A stretch of DNA of 64,000 bases, from assembly GCA_933228895.1 (NCBI GenBank), contig OW121849.1, forward strand, positions 44,548,354-44,612,353, given 5' to 3'. How positions within the stretch are numbered: position 1 is the first letter of the stretch; every line of letters starts with the position of its first letter. The notes beneath the pieces are model-generated. The model had not been told where the DNA came from and did no database searches. It was given only the letters and a program-made list of their open reading frames with translations. Of this stretch, positions 1 through 10,447 are shown piece after piece. Origin of the DNA: Platycnemis pennipes. Taxonomy: Eukaryota > Arthropoda > Insecta > Odonata > Platycnemididae. Made by a program: the position numbers and the translations under genes.

Positions 1-1852
1 AAGGGGTGGAAACATTTTGAATGCGTAAATATCTCAGTTGATGTTTGCGGTCCATTAGGCATTTAATGCTCCATGGCGATGTATAGCATTCAACGTTGTC
101 TTTTTTGTAATTTTGTGATGTTCTATTGTTTTGTTGCCTCTTTTTGACACCTTAATGCCTGTCCGAACAAAATTTGATGCATCAGCCAAATATGTTTATA
201 TTTCTGAAATAAGAATACAAAAATTTCACTTTTTATAATTATATAGCATTGTTTTAAAAACCGAGAATTAAAATTTGCTTCAAAGACTAAAGATTAGTTG
301 GAGATGGTTGAGATTGATGATTACGAGATGGCCAGTTGGGCATCTTGCATATCCATATCATGAGTCTGGATGATTTTATTTCTGCGAGATACCAAAGCAA
401 GAAAAAATTAGTTTTATTGTTTTTGTGCAATAATTATGTATGTTACGCTTAACCAAAGTTTACATATAAACATAAATTAGGTTATCATTATGCATCGTAT
501 GGAAGCACTCAAAAGCAGATCGAAGGACGTTTGATTAGCATAGATTTCTTATTACCTATACATATTTGTGTAGGCCACGGTTTGAAAATCACATTTAAAG
601 TTTCCGAAATCAATGCCACTCAATTCACCTTGAAGCGATCTAAATTATGCGTTTCTTATTCCAGTACATGAGGAATTCAAATAAAGATCATTTCAAAAAT
701 GTGTTAATAACTTTAAATTTCAAGGCCACATCATTTCCATTTAAAGTTGCAGGCTTAATGTCATGGAACTTACTCACAGGAAATTAATTTAAAGTTTGTA
801 CGTTCCACAATGCTTTATTATAATCGAACATGGTTTCGACACAATTAGGATCATTATCAAGAACGTATACACAAACTTTTAATTCTCTTCCTGCGTTGTT
901 ATTTTGTAAATAATATGTAACTGTCCTAAGAATTTGTATAATTTTGAAATTATCTATTTTTAGTCTACCACGCATATAGAGGGTGAGTTAGGGGGAAGAA
1001 GGGACGAGGGTTGTTCTCATACTCGCTCCTAATAAACACGAAATAATGTTTTCTTTGCCCTATATTTAATGAACCAGTGGCTGAGAAAGTGAGCACCGTG
1101 TCAAATAAGAGTATTATTCGATTTCATTCGATTCATTTTACTACCTTCGCTATTCTGCGAAACATATTCCCATCCTTCGACATTCGACTACAATACTTTT
1201 GTGTTCATTTTATTCTCATGTTTCGTCCCGGGGTTTTTCGTATGTCTAACACGCATTAAACTCGCCATTCCCTTCCTCAGGCCCCTCTCGTTTTGCACTT
1301 TGCTTGCACTCCTTTTCGCGTTCCCACCAACCTTCTCCAACTGCCGGCTTCATCATCTCCATTTCCCTTCGCCTGTCCTTCAACTCAATCCTTCTCTTCC
1401 CGAAATACGCCGCTTCCCCTCTAAGTCATTACCATTCGACCAACTTCAACCTCTTGCTCTCACCTCCGTCGCCATCGTAGTATGAAAGGGTGAGAGTGTA
1501 ATCTCAACCATCCAATACAGGGAGGTGAATCGAAACTTCCTCTACCTCCTGTTCTCATTCCCCCCGCTTCCTCCCACCCGTATTTCGCCCCATTCCTTTA
1601 TCTTTTGTCCTCTCTCTTCGTTTCCCATCCATCCATCCCTTCCCATCTGAGGTTCATGCGAAACGTATTCAGGAAGTCCGTCATGTCTCGTCAACCTCTA
1701 GGGGTATGGAGGAGCTCATTGTTCATTCAAATTGCTCTCACAGCGAGGAGAGGACGGGTTGCCACCGTAACAAGCTAATATGGGCCATAAGAGACATTGG
1801 CATAATTATCATTGATGTTATGATGGTGGGTACCCAAACTTTGGTGGAATTG
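1..1852. other. Intergenic DNA, no gene recognised; CT-rich block near 1240-1660
   Basis: AT-rich sequence with no ORF that resembles a known protein. From about 1240 to 1660 the plus strand becomes GC-richer and strongly pyrimidine-biased (runs such as ttcccttcgcc and ctcctcccaccc). The ORFs through it (to 94 codons) are low in complexity and look like a by-product of composition. I see nothing else that can be supported. Confidence 0.6.
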
Positions 1853-1867
1853 TACTCACGCAGTTGG
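1853..1867 (+). repeat. Left target-site duplication of the 5S-derived SINE
   Basis: The 15-mer tactcacgcagttgg occurs here and again at 2114-2128, directly abutting both ends of the 5S-derived unit. The match is perfect, which suggests a fairly recent insertion. Confidence 0.8.
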
Positions 1868-2113
1868 GCAAGAGACTAGCCGTGTTGAAGCACCGGTTCC
1901 CGTCAGATCACGTAAGTTAAGCTACGTTGGGCTTAGACGGGGGTTGGATGGGTGACCCTCCTCCATACTGCTATCGCTGTTTTCTTATCCCCTGTGCACT
2001 GGTGGCATGCAGGTAAAATGTGGGTCTTCACAATGGATCCAAAGGGACATCAGGAACCAAGAGGACCTCAGGAGACTCCAGACTCCCCGGCCACCCCTTC
2101 GGTTTCTAATTTT
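1868..2113 (+). mobile_element. 5S rRNA-derived SINE (SINE3-like), about 246 bp
   Basis: The first ~105 bases align by eye with eukaryotic 5S rRNA from its first nucleotide. The order matches: cggttcccgtcagatcac, then aagttaagctacgttgggc (1914-1932), then ttggatgggtgacc (1944-1957). The last two correspond to the A-box and C-box of the internal Pol III promoter of 5S genes. The following ~140 bases (1975-2113) are not 5S and end in a T-rich tail. The whole unit lies between perfect 15-bp direct repeats (1853-1867 and 2114-2128), as expected for target-primed retroposition. It is therefore a retroposed 5S-headed SINE and not a 5S gene. It would need a LINE partner, and none is identifiable here. 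An ORF of 83 codons across it is a chance frame. Confidence 0.8.
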
Positions 2114-2128
2114 TACTCACGCAGTTGG
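2114..2128 (+). repeat. Right target-site duplication of the 5S-derived SINE
   Basis: Second perfect copy of the 15-mer tactcacgcagttgg, following the T-rich tail of the element. Confidence 0.8.
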
Positions 2129-2268
2129 TCTCCATTTGATCTGCTTAGCATTTCTCTCGCATTTACGCTTCCTGGGCTAGCGAGAGGGCGGATGAATGCC
2201 TAGAGTAATCGATATTCCAGTTGAGAAGCTATTTATTTCTACATTCATGTCCAATGGATAATATTTGA

Positions 2269-2606
2269 CGGGGATCGGGTTAGCGTGGTGGGTAGAGTAC
2301 TGGTTTCCCAGCCTTAAAGAGTACGAGTCTCGGCAGTGCCAGAATTGTTTTGTTGGTGTACGGGATTCTACTTGAGTACTATTGCGGAGGGCATTAATTA
2401 AGCTCGTAGGTCGAATGGGATGTGAAACTATTTTCCCATTTATCTTCTCCGTTTCTTTCGTTAAGGGAAATCTAATGCCATGGCTGGGTTTCTTCCCAAC
2501 CTTCCTCCGTTTTCAAAAATTAGCTCTGAATACTCACCCTTAATGTCACAAATGACTATAGCTAATCGTCGCCTCGCCTCACCTTGTACAACAACGACTA
2601 ACCGTT
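2269..2606 (+). mobile_element. tRNA-headed SINE, copy A
   Basis: Begins with a tRNA-like head (A-box-like gcgtggtgggtagag, and a decayed B-box around gagtctcggc). A ~250-bp body follows. It shares with the copy at 13250 the order tttctttcgttaag, then an 'aatgcc' block, then gggtttct, then an aatgtcacaaatgact-type end. Ends are approximate and I could not define a target duplication. The small ORFs overlapping it are not genes. Confidence 0.6.
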
Positions 2607-5600
2607 CGGAATGAGATTCCTTTCCTAGAGCCTGTTTGTGAAGGCGTTCCGTCAGCAGAGGGAAAATATGTTTTCGCCCCAATGTTTTCATGCTATCTTG
2701 TTTCAAAGCCAAGGCTTAACCGGAGATCTATTGCTCACAATAATGCTGCCCTTCAAGATATCACCTTCCGTGGTGTTGTGTGTACATCATAATGGCCTTG
2801 TCCTTGAGGTCGTCAAAAAAAATGGAAAATGTTCGCAGGGTGTCTTTCGAAGGTAGTTTCTTTATACAATCGATGCTTGTGACATTTAGTCTTCAGTAGG
2901 CCAGTTAAAGGCGGAATTTTCTTTCTTAAAGGCAAATATAAGCTGGCGATGTTGTCAAAGTGCCGAAAAAAGCCTAATCAACTCTAGGTTTTGCAATTCA
3001 AATACCTGGCACTGGATGCCTAGGCTTATATCTCACTGTGATAACACAACATCGGCTACACATAAAATATTTTTTTCGGATATCATTTATCCTCAAATCT
3101 GGTCATTTAGGAATCTGATTCATCCCTTTTCTGAATATAGGACCTCTTCTTAGTGCATTTAAGCAGTTGGTAGCAAAGTAAAACCAATCACTGTATTTTC
3201 CCAGAGATCAATGCAATGATTATCGTTTGAGTTGAAAATTAAACATTTTAAGGTTACCTCAAATAAACATAAGATTACATTTTTTCAGAAGTGCTGAAAC
3301 TACCTTGCCTAATTCAAGGGTTCACACCAATATCAATGGAGGGAAGAGTGACTGTGGCCCAAATTACGCATGCCCAGTTTTGAAGCTGGGCCTAATTTCG
3401 TGCAATTATAGGTCTAATTGAGATTTAAATGGGTAATAATAGGTCTAATTTTATGCAAATAATGATATGAGTTGCATATATGTCGATGAAAGTATTTTAG
3501 GATAAAAATCGAGGTGATATTAGAGGATCTAAAGCTGAAACAAATTGCACTTCTTTCACTTATTACATTTTAATTATTTTTTAAATCTCTTAAATCAAGA
3601 ATCCTTATATCTTTGTTTGAGATCCTTTTCCCTGATAACATACAGAAAATTCGGAATTAGATGAATGTAGCGAAGGGATTTTAGGCGGTGTGTCACTTAT
3701 AGTGATATTTAGGGAGGGTGCAAGAGGAAAGATTTTTTTTCAAAATGCCACATCAATCTGATATAACCCAGGTATTGTTAATTTTTTATACTTTAGTTAA
3801 ATTCGGACTTCGCCATTGTTACATTAGGTTATATTAGAGGTGAATAAAAAAATTATTTATGCACCATTAAGGTCATTTTTTTGGTAATGAAATAATCGTT
3901 GTCACTGATGGTAATAGCCGAATCACACTCTTAGAATGAATAGTGAAGCGCAATGTAGGAGTACCTCTGAAAATTTTGTTAATTGTGGCAACTTTCCATC
4001 TAAACAATACTTTTTATGTGGTTACATTATCATTTTAGAGTCTGTTTATCATGTATTATGGAAATATTAACTCTTATAACTAGCTGTTTGACAATTTCCC
4101 TTTGACAAGAATGTAACTTTAAAAATATAACCTGAAACAGAGCAATTAAAATTAATTGCGTGAAATCAAATTTTTTAAATAGTTGGTACGTCCTACATAC
4201 TTTTACACAAGATGATTCATAATAAAATGATTCTGAAATACTTTACAAGTAATGTTTTAAGGCAATGCAAATACGTTTACTTAGTTTGCTAATATTGTTG
4301 ACAGCGACATCGTACACCAAAAACGAGTGGTATATTTTTTAATTAGTGTTTTATTTTTCGTCGGGTTATTCTTTGAAATGCGTGGATTCTAATTCTTGTT
4401 TAGTATTGTTTTCATTTTCGTGTGTTTAACCATCTTTATGCCATACTTTTGTTCGTTTTCTTCGCACTCTTGCATTGTGGGCGTGGGACAGGAGAGTTAG
4501 CAATTTCAGCTCCCCTATTTCCAATTAATTTGACAGCAGCAGAATATGTTTCGTTGCGAAAATAAACCTTAATTATAATTAAAGATCCTTTAACACCCCA
4601 GAAAAATGTCCCTGAAGCAGTTTTCATTCACAGGCTTTTCAAATACGGTGGTATTTTCCCATACTCTAGACGTGATTCTCGGAGGAAAATCTGCCTTTTA
4701 ACCTTTAACCTTTGACCTGTAGTGTGGGATTATCCGTTACCATGTAAAAGTATCCTATGTTTACACCGGTGTTTATTAAATCGGGCATAACTGAGAAAAA
4801 TATTTCATGAATAAAAATGTTTTTTTCAAGCAATAGGAAAGAACGTCGAGCATTTTATTCCGTAAAAATGTTGCGTAAGACTCTTAACCCGGTACAAAAT
4901 GCTTTATCTAAGAAATAAATCGGCTAAGTGTTCAATAAACGAAAATAGTGAGGTAATAAAACTGAAATTATTTATTAACAAGGCCTTTTAAATTATGTAA
5001 TATGTTTTGGACCAAGTTAGGGTTATTTTTTGCTATGAATTTTCTGTGATTTACATCGCAATGGCCCATAGCTATATTAAGTGCGAGTTTGAAGCTGTAA
5101 TATTCTTTTAAAAAAACCGTCACTCTCTTCCCTGCTTTGTCTTATACAACAATTTTACTAAGCCCCTATTAATGTAATTCATAATCATTATATGACCGGC
5201 ATTAACGTCTGAAAGAATAGCATTCAAGAGGGTGCCATTCGGCTATCCAGTTTCATCAAACAAAAAATAAAAATTAGATTTTGAAAGTACAAAGCTGAAA
5301 ATAGTCTCTTACATGGCGATGCCGCTAGTACTTATTCTCTCTTTCCACCAAAAATTGATGTAAATGCTTCTTCTTCCTTTGTAATTACACCACTATACAT
5401 GCCTTCATCACCATGGTAGGCAATTCTTTCCTTAATTGCGGGAGTGCGCGTGGTCTATGATACGCAGGTAAGGTCGCAGAATGAGCCTGTTAGGGGAGAA
5501 AGATTGTTCGAGTGAAAATGAGACGGAGGAGGACTGCTGGGAGTGGAGGACAACGTGGGTGGGGAATGAGGCGGGCAGAGTCTAAATGAGTGGGAGGGTT

Positions 5601-8189
5601 ATGGGAGTTCAACGCGCCGGAAAAAGGGGGTTGCCTCAGTGGATAGCCATGCGTGAATTATTGTTGGCTTCGAAGTCGTCTCCAAGCGCGCTATTTGTCC
5701 CCTGGGCGCTCGGGATAAATGAGGAGGTGGGAGGCGTTTCTTCGAGGGAAGAAGAGGGAAAACGAATGGCTCCCAATGAATGGACGGACGGCTAGTTGGA
5801 CGAGTATACGCGAGGGGAATGCGGCTTCACGGGAGGACGGCGCAGAAAAATATTTCGCACGCAGGAGAAAAAAACTCTCCTCACGTGCGTGTTTGAAATC
5901 CTTTGAAATACTTTTCATTGTTATTTTGGCTCCTATGGAGTCATTTAGACTGCGGTACTGCATTAAAATGTTTCGTGCTGCATATTAACATGTCTTTCTT
6001 TTGATAAGTTTTGCTGCAGTTTATTTTTTATTTTTAAAGATACTATCATAAGGCGGTGTATTTGAAATACTAATGTTCATTGTAATCCTCTTGAAAAGAC
6101 GGTAGCTTTCTTCACAACGAGATGATCATGAACGCATGATCTTCATGATCAATGTGGTCGAAACATTGGAAGTGCAAAAAATCAAAAAGGTCCGGCTAAA
6201 CTTTGATGATTTTTCTCCTTAATGCTGGCGATGCCTTAGGTGAAAACCCTTTATTTGGCGTAGTTTTTTTACAATTAAAAATATTTAATTTGTTAATGTT
6301 ACTCATCAAAAACTTGCTAAGAATGAAATAATTTTATTTTTTTTCGTTTTTGCAAACGAATTCCGTGAAGCGTGTGTGACTACCATATAATATATGTTGC
6401 ATTTCAAATATTATATAATTCTTTAAAGCTTCCATTACTCATTGCGCATTGATACTAAATATTGTTGCTTCTATTAGCAATTCAAAAAAAAGGTAACATA
6501 AATGCCATACACTAACATGCCATATGTTTTCTGTTTTGTTTGAATTTCCTGTTTGGATGTAAAATATTTGAAGTTCCGTGACTTTTTAAAATGAACAATT
6601 ATTCTTCTGAGTTTTAAGGGGAGTATCACCACCAGAAAGGGTGCAATTAAGCGCTTTTTCGAGATTCAATACATTCATCCCGAGCTCTCCGGTGTATTTG
6701 GCTTTACTCGGGAATTCATCTCGCAAGCCACCGCATGGCCTTAATGAGTGCACTTGGACGAGAAGGAGGCAGGAGGACGCAAAGGAAAGATAGTTGGGGA
6801 AGGCAAATGAGATTGGGAAGTAGCTGGGACTCTGTGATGAGACCTTCGGGGTGGAGGGGATGAGAGAATGGGAGGACGGAAGTTGACAGGGGGGACGGGG
6901 AAAGAACAGGACGGAGAAGGAAGAGCGATGGGTCTTGAGAGCAAATGAGGCGCAAATAACCGAGTGAACGGTTGGTTTGGGTGTGCGTTTGGGGAGGCAT
7001 TCCGGTCCTTGGAATATGGCCGGGTGGTGGATGTCAAGAGGTGGTTGAGGAGCGCTGGAAAGAGAAAAGTTTCGCGGAGGGGGAACTGATGTCTAACAGA
7101 CATAAGAAACAGGAAAAATGATTTCGAACCGTAAAAAATAGGGTGTGCTGTTAAAGAAAATGGATCCTATAGGTCTTCAGTTATTTGTCTAGAGTGGATA
7201 GAGAGGAATCACAAATCTAGTTTGGGTATCGGAGCACGTCAAAAAATTCTGATTTGACTGAAAGGAGTCAGGTTCTCACAATTGCATTTTTGGTGGGATT
7301 GGGGTTTAATTTTTTGATGTCCAAGGTTTTAATAACTATTCAGTCAAGTGGTTCATCCTATGGACACCACCAATATTGGTTTTATTCTGAAGTAACTCGT
7401 GACTCATCTCCCCTCTTTTATTACCTCTGCCGAGGTTTTTGCAAGCATTCATGACGACTCTCAGTGCCCTTTAATATATTAATTTGAAATTCAGCATGCA
7501 TTCACAATATTCCTTATATTCATTTCCTCCTCACATAGCATTACCTTACCAAAATCGTAGCCAATAAAGAGAATAAGAAGTAATTATGTTTCACTCTCTA
7601 CTTCACTCACTTTTCTGCCTACCTCGACTTTCTCACATGAGCTTACTTTTCTCTTGCATAGCCAGTCTTAGATCTCCATTCGTCCTCCCGAATTACCATA
7701 TTCCCCCTCCCCAAAACTTATATGTCCAGGAAGTCTATCAATGTTTTTCTCACTTGGGGAAAGAAAATTAGGTTGGTTTCTTACTGTATTCCGCAATAGT
7801 GTATAAGACGAGACTCCATCACTTCAGTGACTGCCACCCAGTGGCGTTACTATAGTCTTACCACAGATGAAGGGACACTGCGCGTAATAGGAGTATTTTT
7901 AGCTATTCTTGACTGCAAAATCGAGGGGTCTCCCAAATACGCAACTATCCCTTCACATCACGTAAAGATCGTGTAATTTGCGGAGTTTTTACAAGAAATA
8001 TCATGCAAAAACTCTTAGAAGAAGGAGAAGGTGGATATTGAGCATAAAATAAAGTCAATTACATTCCTTAAAATTTTTCTCTTTCTAGATCCTTGACGAC
8101 ACGCGCCATGATGTGTTATGGTCTCCCCATTGCCTCGTACCTTCTTATGGTCTCTCTAGTGTCCCGCTTTTACACTTGGACTTGAGAAC
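2607..8189. other. Intergenic DNA, no gene recognised; GC-rich blocks near 5460-5880 and 6690-7110
   Basis: Mostly AT-rich. Two GC-rich stretches stand out: about 5460-5880 (mixed, CpG-containing) and about 6690-7110 (plus strand strongly purine-biased, so the minus strand yields proline- and serine-rich chance ORFs up to 120 codons). Small palindromes occur, for example cccagttttgaagctggg near 3373 and gatcatgaa/ttcatgatc at 6124-6150. No coding similarity recognised. Confidence 0.55.
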
Positions 8190-8538
8190 CGGATTGCTGT
8201 GAGGACTAGTTGGTTGGTTTCGCATCTTGAGGACATGGGTTCGATCACCACTCATAGAAGAGATTTTTTCTAGGTATATAGGTCCCCATTTGATGTATGT
8301 GTGGAGAGCATTTTGAGTGAAGTAATTCGTCCGTCAGATAGGACTTTAAACCGTGAACCCCTTGGAGTCTTTTGACATAAATAGGCAGATCTAGTGATGA
8401 GTAGTCCGTCCTCAGGTTTGTTTTAAACCTTCCTCCGTTCTTTGAAAAATCCTATCCCTATCCAATAACCCACCGATGTTAAATGGCACAAAAGATTTTA
8501 GCTGTAGGCTGCCTCTCCCGAGATACTACGACTACTTC
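8190..8538 (+). mobile_element. tRNA-headed SINE, copy B
   Basis: Head with a B-box-like gggttcgatcacc. The body contains gtccgtcagataggac, then a 'ttaaaccgtg' block and ccttggagtctttt. The end has aatggcacaaaagattttag, then ctgcctctcc. These match copy C (13250) block by block in the same order. Boundaries are approximate. Confidence 0.6.
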
Positions 8539-10367
8539 AAAAGATTTGAAAGAGAGGAAGTAGAAGGACTGGCAGATTTTGCAGCTATTTTTTTCCTATT
8601 ATTATAAGGCTTCCTATTCCATTCACAGCATCCAAATCAAAGAAAGGGCCCCACATGAGATGGCACAGCTCATCTCAGATCTTGCAGAAGACTTGAAGGG
8701 AGATCTAGGTTTCATTTAAGTTCTCAATTAATGGATTAATGAAGCCTTCTCTGTTCTACATTACTGCCGGATGATGGGAACCATGCTGCTCACATTCTCA
8801 TTAAAATCAATTGTGATCTAAAAGCACCACCGTTAGAAAGCAGTAGAATTAGGAATAGTAGTAGATCCACCTTACATTCCTTAACACGGGAAAATCCATT
8901 GCTTCTACTTAATGTCGGAAATGAAGTCTCCATTAAGAGGTTTTAGAGACACTCTCTTTATAACGTAAATTGCGTTTGACTAATCTGATAAGACAAATTC
9001 AGTCATTCGATCATTACTGAAGATTAATGCTTGCATCCCATCAGCTTTCAATTGCATATACTCTTCGAATTCCGTGAAGTAACGATAGGTATTAGAGTAG
9101 AAGAAATAAGTTTCACTTCTTTTCAGTGAAAATTGCTTTCCTATAACTCCTTGTTACCCGTGTTTTTACTCCTCCGAGCCTTTTTTTATTTCTCAAACAA
9201 ATTTTATTGGAGCTCATGATATCTCATATCTCAAATACCATTGCACAGTGAATAGTTTTTCTCTTTTCATCCACATTCTACCGACGCTTGCAATTTAATA
9301 ATTGCATAGGATCATAAAAATAAAAAAATGGCGTTGTTCTTTGGTGAAATGTCAAAGTAGGTAATGAGGGTATTATTTCGACTGCTGCGAAATTAATGTT
9401 TTTTGATATAGTATTTTCCATGCTCTCGGTGCGGTGTAATCAACAATAATGTGAGTCCTATCTTGTATGAAACTGTTTTTTTATATATTATGATGTCGTC
9501 AGTTTTCATTATTACCTATTTAAAATTACATAGATACGATAAATTTTCTCTTCTTGTCTCCCCAAATCTTTTTTTCTTCCACTATCTATTGAATCACGAA
9601 AACAGTCCAATAATGTTTAATATTGAAAGCATTTCATCTTATAGCTTCCATTACCTTGAGAGATATATCTACCATCTTTGAACTAAATTGTATTTATTCG
9701 TTAAATGCTTTAGAAATCCAAATATCATTCCTTGTTTATTTTTCGAAGGGGGTGCGATTAGTACCAAACTTCAACTTAGTTAGTGCTAATGCCTGTGAAA
9801 ACACGGTTGCCTTTTACTTAACTGTACCTTACAAATATCATCAGTGGTATGTGCCAGGTGGTGAATCAACGTCAAAAGTAAATACAAGCTTTGGTAATGC
9901 ATGCTATACGTGGAGTTAATTGATAGAATATCACGAGCAACAATTGATTTTTATGAATACAGGTAGGCTAGGTAACTTTTTATCAATAATATATTCAGCA
10001 TAAACTTTAACTTACGGAATAATAGCAATTTATATCCCAGTTCTTCGAATAATCTTGAGATATTTGTACATATCTCAAGATACGTTCCACATATCTCACT
10101 GATTATCTCTGGGCATTATATACTTTCCTGATCACACCTGCCCCTCAGAGATCCGGCACAGTAAATGAAGCCTGGTGAAGGATATTGGCATACATTTTTA
10201 TTCTTTCATCACATATATCTAAAACACTTTTTCATATTTAAATCGGTAATTGACCAATTAAATCCGTTTGTCTCTAGCCTTGAGTCAGTGATGGATACAC
10301 CAACATATTTTTTCATGGACTCAATAATTTTCGGAGCCGCAAAAGACATTTGTAATGAGCAAGTTGT
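8539..10367. other. Intergenic AT-rich DNA, no gene recognised
   Basis: No coding similarity. The only structure is a perfect inverted repeat at 10053-10080 (tcttgagatat / atatctcaaga, 6-nt loop). ORFs here (up to 98 codons) show no known domain. Confidence 0.55.
10053..10080. repeat. Perfect 11-bp inverted repeat
   Basis: Arms tcttgagatat (10053-10063) and atatctcaaga (10070-10080) are exact reverse complements around a 6-base loop. No function can be assigned. Confidence 0.7.
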
Positions 10368-10373
10368 AAAAAA
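10368..10373 (-). terminator. Pol III T-run terminator of the tRNA-Ala-like sequence
   Basis: Six T residues on the minus strand directly follow the discriminator base of the tRNA-like sequence. Confidence 0.55.
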
Positions 10374-10447
10374 TGGAGATGCCGGGGATGGAACCCGGGA
10401 CCTTTCAAATGCTAAGCGAATGCTCTATTACTGAGCTACTCAACCCC
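10374..10447 (-). tRNA. tRNA-Ala(AGC)-like gene, possibly a pseudogene
   Basis: Read on the minus strand this is a 74-nt cloverleaf-like sequence. It has an acceptor half ggggttg facing catctcc with discriminator A, D-stem gctc/gagc, an anticodon loop ttAGCat, T-stem ccggg/cccgg with loop ttccatc, and the G3:U70 pair that marks alanine tRNAs. Six Ts follow the 3' end at once (plus strand aaaaaa, 10368-10373), a proper Pol III terminator. Oddities: a T5:T68 mismatch in the acceptor, a C:T mismatch plus G:T pair in the anticodon stem, two extra bases before the D-stem, and C in place of the conserved G in the B-box. These suggest a decayed gene or the head of a retroposon, although no A-rich tail is seen. 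Confidence 0.6.

Noticed and set aside
1874..1972. A functional 5S rRNA gene
   Set aside because: The sequence diverges at many 5S positions, lacks a terminator after the 5S part, continues into an unrelated body and is framed by a retroposition duplication.
6716..7103. Overlapping 94- and 120-codon minus-strand ORFs
   Set aside because: Two different frames open over the same purine-rich tract indicate composition rather than coding.
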